Shown: piece by piece, positions 34,763-44,874 of the stretch
How the letters are laid out: the number at the start of each line of letters is the position of its first letter
Numbering within the stretch: position 1 is the stretch's first letter
From: RBC074 sp964470555
GTDB taxonomy: Bacteria; Acidobacteriota; Blastocatellia; RBC074
Direction of reading: 5' to 3'
Assembly (NCBI GenBank): GCA_964470555.1
Contig: CAYYDG010000022.1
Location: forward strand, 1 to 64,000
Length of the DNA: 64,000 bases
Notes under the pieces: generated by a model
Seen by the model: the letters and a program-made list of their open reading frames with translations, nothing else
Told to the model about the DNA's origin: nothing
The model's database searches: none
Position numbers and translations under genes: made by a program

Positions 34763-36799
34763 ATGAAATCAGTCAAGGAAAACAGCTTTGATCCAGCCGA
34801 AGATTTACGTCAGGCAGCATTGCGCCTGGAGATCATTCGTTATCTGGCGTTTGCGATCTTTGCGCTGATTTTTGTGCGGCTTTGGTATTTGCAGGTCATG
34901 AACAGCGGCGTATACGCCGAACGCGCCGAGCAAAACCGTACGCGAATTCTGCCGATTCCAGCCCGGCGAGGCACAATCCTTGACAGGAAAGGGCGTGTGC
35001 TGGTGACCAGCCAACCTTCCTACAACATTGTGCTGGGGCGCAAAGACGTAAAAATCGGTGACTTTCCGCAAATTGCCCAGCTTCTGGTGAAGAATCTGGG
35101 GATTGACGAAAAATGGCTCAACAATCGCTTTGAAGCCGCAAAGTATGAGGCCAAATACGAGTTTATTGTGGTCAAGGAACTCGCTACGCCTTCCGAAGTC
35201 GCCTGGGTCAGGGCACACCAATATGAATATCCCATGATTCGCGCTGAAGAGGCTCCGCGCCGTTCCTATCCCAATGGAACTTTGGCCGCGCACGCTCTGG
35301 GTTATGTCGGCGAAGTCAGCCCGGAAGAGTTGAGGCGAAAAGATGGGCAGTTCAGTTATGAAAAGGGCTACAAGCTCGGCGACATCATCGGCAAAACTGG
35401 TGTTGAGCGCTATTACAACGACATATTGATGGGGAAGGACGGCGAGCGCCGCGTGCTGGTGGACAGTCGCGGGCGAATTCAGCGCAATCTTGAAACCATT
35501 CCGCCAGTGCCCGGACGCGACCTGTACATTACGCTCGATCTGGACATACAGAAGGTCGCTGAAGGGCAAACCGAAACGATGCCTTCAAAACGCGGAACCA
35601 TCATCGTTTCTGATCCGAACAATGGAGAAATACTGGCAATGGCCAGTCGTCCGACTTTTGATCCGAACCTTTTCTCTCAGCGCTCGAAAACGCCGGAAGG
35701 GAAAGAAGAGATTCGTGATCTGAAAACTGACGAAAACAACCCATTGTTGAATCGAGCGATTCAGGGACAATTCCCGCCTGGTTCGACCTGGAAGTTGATG
35801 ACCAGCGTCGCCGCGTTGAATGAGGGCGTCATCACTCCTACCAACAACCGCATTCAGGACGGTGGCATTCAGATTGGCAACTATTTCATGAAATCATTGT
35901 CCAATTATGGCGCGCCTGACATTGTGACGGCCATTTCCAAATCTTCTGACGGTTATTACTACCGTTTGGGTTTGAAGATGGGAGTGGAGCGTTTTGAAAA
36001 GTGGGTCAATCTTTTCAGATTCGGCCAGCGCACGGGGATTGACTTGCCAGGCGAGTATTTGGGAATTGCGCCGACTCGTGAAACCAAACGGAATTCCTGG
36101 TCGCGCGCTATCAGAAGAGCGCAGCAGGCATTGGACGAAGCGCCGCAAAACGAAAAAGCGGCCAAAGAATTCCATCTGCGCCAGACGCAGCGGCAAGCCG
36201 AATGGACGGATTACGACATGGCCGCTTCGTCATTCGGACAAGGGCAGAATGCCGCCACGCCCATTCAATTGCTGCGTTATACGGGCGGGCTGGCCGTTGG
36301 CGGAAAGATGTACACCCCGCATTTGTTGCTGCGCGCGGTGGCTGGGCCGGATCGGTTCGGCAATCCGCAGCCTGAGATTTTTTACGAAGACAAAAACAAA
36401 TTCTCCGTGCCGATGAGCGATGAGATTCACGAGATCGTGCTCAAAGGCATGTTCGGCGCTGTCGAAGGCGGAACCGCTGGCGCTGCCAGGGTCGAAGGCT
36501 TCGACGTGTGCGCCAAAACCGGAACGGCGCAAGTCGCCTCGACGGATCGCGTCGGTTCAAAGAACAAAGATCACGCCTGGCTAATCAGCTTTGCGCCTCG
36601 TGACAAGCCTGAACTGGCGATGGTCATTTTGACGGAAAACGTCGGTTTTGGTGGCACGCACTCTGCGCCGCGCGCCAAGCCGATTTACGAAGATTATTAC
36701 CGCCGCACCCGCAATCTGATGCCGGAACCGCTGGCAGAAGAAGCTGCGCCCGATGTGGCCAGCGCGGAAGCGGAAAAGAAGGACAAGAGTAGTCAGTAG
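34763..36799 (+). CDS. mrdA: Penicillin-binding protein 2 (elongation-specific transpeptidase)
   Basis: ATG 34763 follows AAGGAT (678 aa). One N-terminal helix (about 24-46), then the dimerisation domain (RTRILPIPARRGTILDRKGR). The transpeptidase motifs are S341 in PPGSTWKLM, SSD in ISKSSDGYYYRLG and K585 in CAKTGTAQV. PBP2 crosslinks peptidoglycan in the periplasm during lateral growth, working with RodA, the next gene. The C-terminus is a charged Ala/Glu/Lys tail. Confidence 0.96.
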   Translation: MKSVKENSFDPAEDLRQAALRLEIIRYLAFAIFALIFVRLWYLQVMNSGVYAERAEQNRTRILPIPARRGTILDRKGRVLVTSQPSYNIVLGRKDVKIGDFPQIAQLLVKNLGIDEKWLNNRFEAAKYEAKYEFIVVKELATPSEVAWVRAHQYEYPMIRAEEAPRRSYPNGTLAAHALGYVGEVSPEELRRKDGQFSYEKGYKLGDIIGKTGVERYYNDILMGKDGERRVLVDSRGRIQRNLETIPPVPGRDLYITLDLDIQKVAEGQTETMPSKRGTIIVSDPNNGEILAMASRPTFDPNLFSQRSKTPEGKEEIRDLKTDENNPLLNRAIQGQFPPGSTWKLMTSVAALNEGVITPTNNRIQDGGIQIGNYFMKSLSNYGAPDIVTAISKSSDGYYYRLGLKMGVERFEKWVNLFRFGQRTGIDLPGEYLGIAPTRETKRNSWSRAIRRAQQALDEAPQNEKAAKEFHLRQTQRQAEWTDYDMAASSFGQGQNAATPIQLLRYTGGLAVGGKMYTPHLLLRAVAGPDRFGNPQPEIFYEDKNKFSVPMSDEIHEIVLKGMFGAVEGGTAGAARVEGFDVCAKTGTAQVASTDRVGSKNKDHAWLISFAPRDKPELAMVILTENVGFGGTHSAPRAKPIYEDYYRRTRNLMPEPLAEEAAPDVASAEAEKKDKSSQ

Positions 36800-36867
36800 T
36801 CGTTAGTTGGGAGTCAGCATTTCATAAAAGCGACTACCGACTACCGACTACCGACTACCGACTACCG
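36788..36867. repeat. Heptamer repeat and inverted copy directly before rodA
   Basis: Five tandem CGACTAC heptamers (36831-36865) end two bases before the rodA ATG. A degenerate reverse-complement copy (AGTAGTCAGTAGTCG-like, 36788-36802) starts inside the last codons of mrdA. The two can pair in the mRNA. They replace the space where a ribosome site would be expected. Confidence 0.75.
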
Positions 36868-37968
36868 ATGTTCGGCATCAACCGCAGATACCTGACCGAT
36901 TTTGACTGGCCGCTATTGGGCATGGCGTTGCTGATTGCGGCGTTTGGCGTGCTGGAAATTTCCAGCGCCCAGCCGCAGAACCCCGGCATTTGGAGACGAC
37001 AGCTTATTGGCGTGGTCATCGGTCTGATTGTGCTCTTTTTGGCGACGATGTTCGATTACCGCAGAATCGTCAACGCCGCGCCATATCTGTACGGAATTGG
37101 TGTCATATTGCTTGCATTGGTGTTGACGCCGCTTGGCAAGACGGTCAATGGAAATCGAAGCTGGCTGGATTTGGGCGGGTTCGCCTTTCAGCCCTCTGAA
37201 CTGGCCAAGATTTTTACGATCCTCTCTTTGGCGTTTTACCTGGCAAGCGTCAAAAAACGTCCGCTGGATTTGCGGACGTTGATTACTGCGGGATTGATTT
37301 GGGCGTTGCCGACCGGACTCGTTTTCGCGCAAAACGATACGGGCAGCGCGCTCAGTTTTGTCTCTTTTCTGGCTGTAATGCTCTTTCTGGCAGGGCTGCG
37401 CTGGAGTTGGATGGCTGCGGCAGGCGTGGCCCTGGTTCTGGTGATCGCTCTTTCCGTGCCGTACATCAAAACGTGCAAGAGCTACAAATGCGAACGCATC
37501 AAGGCGGTTTACTGGCCGGAACTGGCTGACAAGGGCTACAGCTATCAGAACGTTCAGGCTGAAATTGCCATTGGCTCAGGCGGTGTGTTTGGAAAAGGGA
37601 TAGGACAAAGTACTCAAGGGGCGCTCGGCTTTGTGCCGGAAGTCCAAAACGATTTTATTTTCGCTGTCGCCGGTGAAGAGACGGGATTTGTGGGCAGCTT
37701 TCTGGTGTTGACTCTTTACCTGCTGATCATTCTGCGGCTGATTCAGATTGCGCGAGTTTCGCGCGAACGAGTCGGATTGTTATTGGTCAGCGGTTTTGCA
37801 GCTTTGTTGCTGTATCACATCACGGTCAACGTCGGAATGGTGGTCAGGGTTTTGCCGATCATGGGCATCCCGCTCCCGCTGATGAGCGCTGGCGGCACGT
37901 CGGTCATTGCCACGTTGTTCGGGCTTGGACTGACGATAGGCGTGCGGTTACGAAGGTTCGTGAACTGA
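36868..37968 (+). CDS. rodA: Peptidoglycan glycosyltransferase RodA (SEDS family)
   Basis: ATG 36868 (366 aa) has no Shine-Dalgarno sequence; heptamer repeats abut the start, so translation may depend on mrdA. About ten membrane helices are visible. SEDS motifs are GNRSWLDLGGFAFQPSELAK, YSYQNVQAEIAIGSGGVFGK, NDFIFAVAGEETGFVG and GIPLPLMSAGGTSVI. It polymerises lipid II with PBP2 in the elongasome. Confidence 0.95.
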   Translation: MFGINRRYLTDFDWPLLGMALLIAAFGVLEISSAQPQNPGIWRRQLIGVVIGLIVLFLATMFDYRRIVNAAPYLYGIGVILLALVLTPLGKTVNGNRSWLDLGGFAFQPSELAKIFTILSLAFYLASVKKRPLDLRTLITAGLIWALPTGLVFAQNDTGSALSFVSFLAVMLFLAGLRWSWMAAAGVALVLVIALSVPYIKTCKSYKCERIKAVYWPELADKGYSYQNVQAEIAIGSGGVFGKGIGQSTQGALGFVPEVQNDFIFAVAGEETGFVGSFLVLTLYLLIILRLIQIARVSRERVGLLLVSGFAALLLYHITVNVGMVVRVLPIMGIPLPLMSAGGTSVIATLFGLGLTIGVRLRRFVN

Positions 37969-38092
37969 TTGGTGGTAGGAGATTCGTGTTTGGTGATTGG
38001 GCAAGCCTCTGGCTAACCAAAAGATTGCCGATTACAACGAATAAAATTACAACCGACCACCAATCACCAGCCACCGACCACCGTGCGCAAAG
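37969..38092. repeat. Intergenic inverted repeat (GGTGGT / ACCACC family)
   Basis: The left part has GGTGGTAGGAGATTCGTG-like and TTGGTGATTGG units. The right part has CCGACCACCAATCACCAG and CCACCGACCACC units in the opposite sense. They form an imperfect inverted repeat in the gap after rodA. A similar element lies at 57877-57949. Confidence 0.55.
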
Positions 38093-38271
38093 GCTTTCCC
38101 AATGACAACAATTCAATGCCGCATTTGTTGCGCGCTCGGTAGTTTCGAGTTGCGCACGGCGGCAGCAGCAGCTCGGCTGGCAAGCGACTACGCTCTTCGC
38201 CTTTCAGGCAGAGTGTAGTCGTAGGTGTATCTACTTGCTGGCCGATTCGGTTGCTAAGACTTTTACCTTGT

Positions 38272-38324
38272 AGTTCCCGCATTCATCGCACAGATGAAGC
38301 TGTTGAGACGGCGTGCGAGGAACT
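38272..38324 (+). promoter_or_regulatory. Structured leader upstream of the RNase E/G gene
   Basis: AGTTCCCGC (38272-38280) pairs with GCGAGGAACT (38315-38324, one bulged A). Inside it TTCATC pairs with GATGAA across a GCACA loop. The structure ends about 55 bases before the start codon. In enterobacteria the RNase E leader mediates autoregulation; a similar role here is only an inference from position. The rest of the 37969-38378 gap holds no gene. Confidence 0.35.
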
Positions 38325-38378
38325 CCCCCCGGAAGAAGCTCGAACCTTATGGAGCTTGTTCAGACAGGAGATTTTTGA

Positions 38379-41228
38379 ATGTCCAAAGAAATGATAGTCA
38401 GCGTCAACGGACGCGAAAAAAAGATTGCGATCATCGAAGATGATGTCGTAACGGAGTTTTATGTCGAACGCGGCGACGAAAATCAGGGCATCGTCGGCAA
38501 CATTTACAAAGGCAAGGTGATGAAGGTGCTGCCCGGCATGCAATCGGCCTTTGTGGATATTGGATTGGAGCGCGATTCGTTCCTGTACGTGTCGGACTTC
38601 TTTGATGAAGACCTGGAAGAGGACGATGACGAGAAAAAAGAGGCAGCCCGTCCTGCGGCGCAAAAAATCGAACGTCCGCAGCGTCCGCCGATTGTTCGTC
38701 CGTCGAAAGTTGTCGAACCGGAATTGGCCGATGCGGAAGAAGAGCTTGATCTGCGAGTCGCCGCGCTTCGCCACATCGAAGAACTTTCTGAAGAGCCGGT
38801 GATTGAACCCGCGCCGGATGATGAAATTCTCGGCGATGTCGAAATCTTCGCCGAAGTGGCAGAGAAGCCCGAAAGAGGTTCGCGCCAGCGTCGCCAACGT
38901 CGTTTGACTTATGCGGAACCGGAACCCGTTGAAGAAGCGGTCGTCGTGGAACAGGTAGAAGAAGAAAGCCCCGCTGCCGGCGAAGAAGAATCGTATGGCG
39001 CTCGCCGCAGAGGTCGTGGTCGCGGACGGGGCAGGCGTGGACGCGGTGAAGAAGCTCCAGAAACGCTGGCTCCGATTGTCAAAGAAACCGAAGACGCAGA
39101 AGAGCCTTTCGTTCTGGTTCATCATGAACCGTTCGAGCGCGTCACCGATGACGAAGCCGAAACCGCTGGCGATATGTTGCGAGATGCCATGATGCAGGAA
39201 CGCATCGCGGGTTGGATCCACGAGGAAGAACGCAAGACTTCGATCATTGAGGTCGAACCGACGCCTGAGATTCATGTCGGAGGTTTGCGCGAATCGCTGG
39301 CACGAGCGTCTGAGTTTGAACGTGTCAGCGATGGGGAAGACCTTTACGAACCTACCGTTTTTTCCAGAACCTCTGTTGAAGAATCTGAACCTCTGCCGGA
39401 AGCCGGCAGTCGCATTGACGTGGAAGAATCGAATGAAAGCGAACCGGTCGTTTCTGCCTTGGAAGCCGAACCACCGGTCGAAACCGTCGCGCAGGAAATT
39501 GTCGAAGAAGCCGATGGCGAAATTGAAGAGAGAGCGCATGCGATCACTCAGCCGTTGAGCGTCTGGGAAGTCGAGCCGGAACCGTTGCCCTGGCAAGGAA
39601 ACGAGCCGGAAGCGGCTGCGATTGAACCGCCGCAGGTTGAAGAAATGGAATCGGATGTTGAGGTGCTGCATCTGACGCCGCCTGATGTGGAATTCGGAGA
39701 AGCTGTCGAAATTGAAGAGCCAGCCGTTGTTGAAGAGTCCGAAGAATCCGAAGAATCTGTGGAATTGAAAGATTCCAGCGCCAGAGTTCGCGGACGTTCG
39801 CGTCGCGGCGAAATGGCGACACGGCGAGGCGGGCGCGGGCGCAAACGAACCTTCCGTCAACGGCAAACCACCGACGCCACGGCTGATGCTGCCGATGAGC
39901 ATGACGCTGACAATGAAGTAGAAAACGGCGCCGTCGCCACACCTTTGCTGTTGGCTGCGCCTGCGCGGTCGAATGATCGGGTTGAGCGCAGTGGTGGAGA
40001 GCGGTTCCAGCGCCCTGTGATTTCCGATCTGTTGCGCGAAGGGCAGGAAATCATAGTTCAAATCGCCAAAGAACCCATTGGCCAAAAAGGCGCGCGCATT
40101 ACTTCGCACGTCGCGTTGCCGGGGCGTTATATCGTTTACATGCCTACGGTCGAACACATTGGCGTTTCCCGCAAGATTGGAACTGATGAAGAGCGACAGC
40201 GATTGCGCCGGTCTTTACACCAGATGCGCGCCGAAGCCGGAGCGCCCGGCGGATTCATCGTGCGCACGGCGGCCAGCGGATGCACCACTGAAGAATTGCG
40301 CGAAGACATGAATTATCTGATTCGCACCTGGACAGACATTCGCCGCCGTTCTGAAAAAGCCAAATCGCCAGCGATTGTTCACCGCGACCTGGATCTGGTG
40401 CAGCGAATTCTGCGCGATCAGTTGTCGCAGGATTACACCGCCATTCGCGTGGATAACGAATTGGAATACGAACGGATCGTTGATTTCGTGAATCGCTTTG
40501 CGCCGAAGCTGGTCAACCGCGTCAAGCTGTACACCAAAGACACACCGATTCTGGACGCTTATGGAGTGCAGCCGGAAATTGACAAGGCTGTCAAACCGCG
40601 AGTCTGGTTGAAATCCGGCGGATACATAGTCATCAATCAGACCGAAGCTCTGGTGGCGATTGACGTCAACACCGGCAAATTCGTAGGCAAATCGAATCGG
40701 CTGGAAGACACCATCGTCAAAACCAATCTGGAAGCGGCGAAAGAAATCGTTCGCCAGATTCGCTTGCGCGATTTGGGCGGCATCATCGTGCTGGATTTCA
40801 TTGATATGGAAGAGCGTCGCAATCGCCAGAAAGTGATGCAGGCGCTGGAACAGGAAATTCGCAACGACCGTTCGCCATCGAAGATTTTGCAGTTCAATGA
40901 TTTTGGTTTGGTGGCTGTGACGCGCAAACGAGTCAAACAGTCGCTGGAACGCACGTTGTGTTCGCCATGCAGTTATTGCGGCGGAGGCGGCATGATAAAG
41001 AGCACGCAAACCGTCTGTTACGAAATCCTGGCCGAAGCTCGCCGCATTGCCAAAGACATTGACGACACCAACGAAGTCGTTCTTCGCGTCAATCCCGAAG
41101 TGGCAAAAGCATTGCGCGGGGCGGAACGCGATGTGTTGAATGAAATCGAGTCTTATCTGGGCGGCATCGTTTCCATCAAGAGCGATCCAACCGTTCACCA
41201 GGAACAGTTCGATATTGCGTTGGCTTGA
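38379..41228 (+). CDS. Ribonuclease E/G with a ~470-residue acidic and Arg-rich insert in the S1 region
   Basis: ATG 38379 follows AGGAG (949 aa; RNase G is about 490). Residues 1-74 begin an S1-like domain (NIYKGKVMKVLPGMQSAFVD, IGLERDSFLYVSD). The domain then breaks for about 470 residues rich in Glu, with Arg/Gly blocks (GARRRGRGRGRGRRGRG, RRGGRGRKR). It resumes at about 547 (REGQEIIVQIAKEPIGQKGA). The catalytic core has VAIDVNTGKFVG and GIIVLDFIDM with the two Mg-binding Asp, and the zinc link CSPCSYCGGGG. Expected role: endonucleolytic processing of rRNA and mRNA decay. The insert may serve as an RNA-binding and protein scaffold like the tail of E. coli RNase E. Confidence 0.92.
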   Translation: MSKEMIVSVNGREKKIAIIEDDVVTEFYVERGDENQGIVGNIYKGKVMKVLPGMQSAFVDIGLERDSFLYVSDFFDEDLEEDDDEKKEAARPAAQKIERPQRPPIVRPSKVVEPELADAEEELDLRVAALRHIEELSEEPVIEPAPDDEILGDVEIFAEVAEKPERGSRQRRQRRLTYAEPEPVEEAVVVEQVEEESPAAGEEESYGARRRGRGRGRGRRGRGEEAPETLAPIVKETEDAEEPFVLVHHEPFERVTDDEAETAGDMLRDAMMQERIAGWIHEEERKTSIIEVEPTPEIHVGGLRESLARASEFERVSDGEDLYEPTVFSRTSVEESEPLPEAGSRIDVEESNESEPVVSALEAEPPVETVAQEIVEEADGEIEERAHAITQPLSVWEVEPEPLPWQGNEPEAAAIEPPQVEEMESDVEVLHLTPPDVEFGEAVEIEEPAVVEESEESEESVELKDSSARVRGRSRRGEMATRRGGRGRKRTFRQRQTTDATADAADEHDADNEVENGAVATPLLLAAPARSNDRVERSGGERFQRPVISDLLREGQEIIVQIAKEPIGQKGARITSHVALPGRYIVYMPTVEHIGVSRKIGTDEERQRLRRSLHQMRAEAGAPGGFIVRTAASGCTTEELREDMNYLIRTWTDIRRRSEKAKSPAIVHRDLDLVQRILRDQLSQDYTAIRVDNELEYERIVDFVNRFAPKLVNRVKLYTKDTPILDAYGVQPEIDKAVKPRVWLKSGGYIVINQTEALVAIDVNTGKFVGKSNRLEDTIVKTNLEAAKEIVRQIRLRDLGGIIVLDFIDMEERRNRQKVMQALEQEIRNDRSPSKILQFNDFGLVAVTRKRVKQSLERTLCSPCSYCGGGGMIKSTQTVCYEILAEARRIAKDIDDTNEVVLRVNPEVAKALRGAERDVLNEIESYLGGIVSIKSDPTVHQEQFDIALA

Positions 41229-41256
41229 TCGTAATTCAAAATTCCAAATTTCAAGA

Positions 41257-41292
41257 CGGCAGTCGCAATTAATTGCTACTGCCGTTTTTTCA
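41257..41292 (+). terminator. Rho-independent terminator
   Basis: Stem ACGGCAGT (41257-41264) with 41279-41286, extended inward by GCAATT/AATTGC, followed by T6 ending at 41291. It lies 29 bases after the RNase E/G stop. The rest of the gap to 41640 shows no gene and presumably contains the receptor promoter. Confidence 0.88.
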
Positions 41293-41640
41293 TGCTCGAA
41301 AACCGTTGAAGATTATTGATCTTTGTCCAAGTCAGTGAATCGGTGTCTGACAAATGATTGAAGACCGAGAAAAGGCTAATGCGAAATTCAGGACTTCTTT
41401 TCAGAAAAATGAATTTAGAAAGTTCCAAGTAATAATCTTATCGAGCCTAACTCCAACGTTTTCAGCGGTGACATTTTTGTCGTTCTAAGCTGGCATAGTC
41501 TTTGCCAAATCCTCAGCGTTTGAATCTCTAAAGATTACAAATATGGTGATCCAAAAAATGCGAAAGCAACAGGATCGTTTTCTTCAATAGCTTTTTCGAA
41601 AGCTAAATCCATCACTATTGAGACGGGAGGGTTTTCTCAA

Positions 41641-44600
41641 ATGATAGGCAAGAATTTTGTCTCTAAAATTGGTTTGTCATTGATCTCTCTGTTCGTATTG
41701 ATGTCGTTGAGCGTCAGCGCTTTTGCGCAATTGACGCGCGGCTCAATCGCCGGAACAGTCAGAGATAACAGCGGCGCTGTGATCAGCGGCGCGACGCTTG
41801 TGGTTACCAACACGGCCACCAACATTGCACGCACGGTGACCACGGATGACAACGGCTTTTATCGAGTCGCCGGTTTGGAACCGGGCGATTACACTGTAAC
41901 GATAGAAAAAACCGGATTCGAAAAAATCGAAACGCGCAACGTTACTGTGAGAACGACGCAAGAAACCACGTATGATCCGCAACTCAAGATTGGCGCGATT
42001 ACCGATGTCGTGGTGATTTCCGGTTCGCAGGAGTTTCTGGAACTCAACAAGACCAATCCGACAATCGGTTTGACAACCACAGCTCGTCAGGTTGTGGAAC
42101 TGCCGTTGAGCGCAGGTCGGAACATCAACAATCTGGCTGTGCTCAGCCCGAACGCATTCCGCGGACCGGGATCGTCTGGAATTTCGGTCAATGGCCAGCG
42201 CGCGCGTAACAACAACTTCACCATTGACGGTTCGGACAACAACGACATCAGCGTGACCATTCCGACTTCGACCGTCATTCCAGAAGCCGTTCAGGAATTT
42301 CAGGTTCAGACCAATCCGTTCAGCGTCGAATTCGGTCGTAACTCCGGTGCGCAAATCAATGTCATCACCAAGTCGGGAACCAACGATTTTCACGCCGAAG
42401 CTTTTGAGTATTACAGCGGCAGCGCGTTGAATGCGTTGAATACCATCGAAAAGCGCAATGGTTTGCTGCGCCCGGCTCGCATCAACCGCAATCAGGCTGG
42501 CGGCGCCGCTGGCGGTGCGTTGATTAAAGATCGTGTTTTCTACTTTGGTTCGATCCAGGCGGATCGCACTCGCACTGGAGCGACGCCCGGTCCGAACGTT
42601 CGTATTCCTACGCCAGCGGGTTTCGCCGCGTTGAGTACTGTGCCGTTGCGGCCAGCGAGCGGAAACACTCCGGTGCAATCGCAAGCCAGCCGTCAGGCTG
42701 CATTGAGCGCGCTTTCATTCCTGAACAACATTTACGGGCTGAACCCGACGTTCAGCAATTTGCGCGATGACACGATCAACGGTGTGGCCATCCAGACGGC
42801 AGTCACCAACCTGCCGATTGTTCAACCGATCAACAACTGGAACTGGCTGGCCAAGATTGACGCCAAGTTGTCGGAACGAGACAACATCACGTTCCGTTAC
42901 CTGTATGACAAACCGGTCAGCGTCAATGTCATCAGCAACACCCAGTTCGGTTCCTTGTTTGCAGGCAACCAGAACATCCTCGACCAGAATGCGCAGATCA
43001 GCGAAACGCATGTGTTCAAACCCACGCTGTTGAACGAATTCCGCATTTCCTACATTCGTCGCAATCTGCAATTCCCTGAAAACGATCCGACCAGTCCGAC
43101 GACCAACATCGGCGGCTTTTTCACCATCGGCGGCGCGGCGAATTTCCCGCAAGGCCGAGTCCAGAACAGCTACCAGCTTTCCGATACGTTGAGTTGGCAG
43201 TTGGGCAAACACTCGCTGAAATTCGGATTGGATTACCGCCACATCCGTTTGTTCAATGAAGCCGCGTTCAACAGCAAAGGCGTCTTCAACTTCAACAACC
43301 TGGCCAATTATCTGAACAACGTTGCCGCCAGCTATCAGCAGGCGCTGCAAGTGGCCAGCTTCGATGCGCGTCAGAATCAACAGTTTTACTTCGTCAATGA
43401 TGAATTCCGCATCAAGCCGAACTTCACGTTGAATATCGGCTTGCGTTACGAATACTCAGACACTCCGTTTGGATTTTTCGGCGCAACCGACGCACAGAGC
43501 CTGGCCGCGTTGGTTCCTGGCCCTGTTTACCAAGACAAAAACAACTTTGCGCCCGGAATCGGCTTTGCGTGGAGTCCGCGTCCGAGCGGCGGTTTCCTGA
43601 AAACTCTGTTTGGCGAAGGCGCAACGGCGATTCGCGGCGGATACCGCATCGGATATGACGTTCTGTTCTACAACATCCTGACGGTCAATGGGTCGAATTT
43701 CCCGCGCGTGGTGACGGCAGATGTGCAGAACCAGATTGACGTGTTCCCGAATCGTCTGACGGTCAATGCCAATCCGGTGTTCAATCCGCTGGCGACATAC
43801 GTCAATTCGCCTGAAGACACCGTCAATCCGAAAGCGCAATCGTTCAGCTTCACCGTTCAACGTCAGTTCCTGAATGATTTCGTGGTGGAAGTCGGTTACG
43901 CCGGCAGCCGCGGTTCACACGGCATCAATCAGTTGCAGGCCAATCCAGGCGTATTGACTGCGGCGCAGATTGCCAATGTTCAACAAACCAAGGATTTCAC
44001 TTCGATTCCTGCGTTGCAGGCGCGTCGAGTCTTCCCGCAATTCGGTTCGCGTGTATTGATTGCCACGACGGCGCAATCCACTTATCACTCCGGATTCGTT
44101 TCGCTGAACAAACGTCTGTCAAACCGTTTGCAGTTCACTTCCGCTTATACGTGGAGCAAGAACATGAGCAACAACGACGAATCTCTCGGCGTTGGCGCCA
44201 TCACGGCGGGTTCGCCGCAAATTCCGCAGGACTTTTTCAACATCAATGCGGAAAAGAGCGTTTCGGCGTTTGACCGCACTCATCGCATTGCGACGAGCTG
44301 GTTGTACGAAGTTCCGTGGTTCAGAGGAGCGTGGGCGCAAAACGGATTCGTCAAACGGGTGTTTGACGGCTGGCAGCTCAGCGGTATTGCCGAAGCACAA
44401 TCGGGACAGCCGTTCACGATTGTGACCGGTGTGGACACCAACGGTAATGGCGCGGGCGGAGATCGTCCGAACTTCAATCCGGGCGGCGCTTTCACTGTTG
44501 ATCCTGTGACGGGCAACCTGCGCACCTTCACGAATGACCGCTTGACCGGCCGTTACATCGTTCCGGTGGTTGGAGCCAACGGACTGCCGATTCAAAACAG

Positions 44601-44850
44601 CATCGGCAATGGAAATCTGGGGCGCAATACCTTGCGCGGCCAGGGATTCGTCAACTGGAACATGTCGTTGCTCAAACGCATCAAGGTGATGGAAGATGTC
44701 TTTGTGACCTTGCGTGCGGATGCGCTGAACGTTTTCAACCAGAAATACTTCGGCAATCCGAACAACAACATGAACAGTCTGGACTTCGGGCGCAACCTGA
44801 ACGACGGCGGCAACCGCTCGTTGATTCTGGGCGCGAAGCTCAGCTTCTAA
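41641..44850 (+). CDS. TonB-dependent receptor-like outer-membrane protein, Oar type
   Basis: ATG 41641 follows GGAGGG (1069 aa). A signal peptide spans about 1-29 (ending SAFAQ). Residues about 31-115 are a carboxypeptidase-regulatory-like domain (GSIAGTVRDNSGAVISGATL, YRVAGLEPGDYTVTIEKTGF). A plug-like domain follows (SGISVNGQRARNNNFTIDGS, EFGRNSGAQINVITKSGTND). About 800 residues of beta-barrel end in the Phe-terminal strand SLILGAKLSF. Such proteins are greatly expanded in Acidobacteriota and are thought to import or export large ligands; the ligand here is unknown. It is transcribed alone, with its own terminator. Confidence 0.92.
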   Translation: MIGKNFVSKIGLSLISLFVLMSLSVSAFAQLTRGSIAGTVRDNSGAVISGATLVVTNTATNIARTVTTDDNGFYRVAGLEPGDYTVTIEKTGFEKIETRNVTVRTTQETTYDPQLKIGAITDVVVISGSQEFLELNKTNPTIGLTTTARQVVELPLSAGRNINNLAVLSPNAFRGPGSSGISVNGQRARNNNFTIDGSDNNDISVTIPTSTVIPEAVQEFQVQTNPFSVEFGRNSGAQINVITKSGTNDFHAEAFEYYSGSALNALNTIEKRNGLLRPARINRNQAGGAAGGALIKDRVFYFGSIQADRTRTGATPGPNVRIPTPAGFAALSTVPLRPASGNTPVQSQASRQAALSALSFLNNIYGLNPTFSNLRDDTINGVAIQTAVTNLPIVQPINNWNWLAKIDAKLSERDNITFRYLYDKPVSVNVISNTQFGSLFAGNQNILDQNAQISETHVFKPTLLNEFRISYIRRNLQFPENDPTSPTTNIGGFFTIGGAANFPQGRVQNSYQLSDTLSWQLGKHSLKFGLDYRHIRLFNEAAFNSKGVFNFNNLANYLNNVAASYQQALQVASFDARQNQQFYFVNDEFRIKPNFTLNIGLRYEYSDTPFGFFGATDAQSLAALVPGPVYQDKNNFAPGIGFAWSPRPSGGFLKTLFGEGATAIRGGYRIGYDVLFYNILTVNGSNFPRVVTADVQNQIDVFPNRLTVNANPVFNPLATYVNSPEDTVNPKAQSFSFTVQRQFLNDFVVEVGYAGSRGSHGINQLQANPGVLTAAQIANVQQTKDFTSIPALQARRVFPQFGSRVLIATTAQSTYHSGFVSLNKRLSNRLQFTSAYTWSKNMSNNDESLGVGAITAGSPQIPQDFFNINAEKSVSAFDRTHRIATSWLYEVPWFRGAWAQNGFVKRVFDGWQLSGIAEAQSGQPFTIVTGVDTNGNGAGGDRPNFNPGGAFTVDPVTGNLRTFTNDRLTGRYIVPVVGANGLPIQNSIGNGNLGRNTLRGQGFVNWNMSLLKRIKVMEDVFVTLRADALNVFNQKYFGNPNNNMNSLDFGRNLNDGGNRSLILGAKLSF

Positions 44851-44874
44851 ACCACCGACGTTCAAGTCGGCAAC

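Noticed and set aside
36831..36867. CRISPR-like tandem repeat
   Set aside because: The unit is only seven bases with no spacers; it is a simple tandem repeat.
38283..40157. 624-codon open frame on the minus strand
   Set aside because: It is antisense to the RNase E/G gene, lacks a sensible start and has Phe/Arg-rich composition caused by the Glu-rich sense strand.
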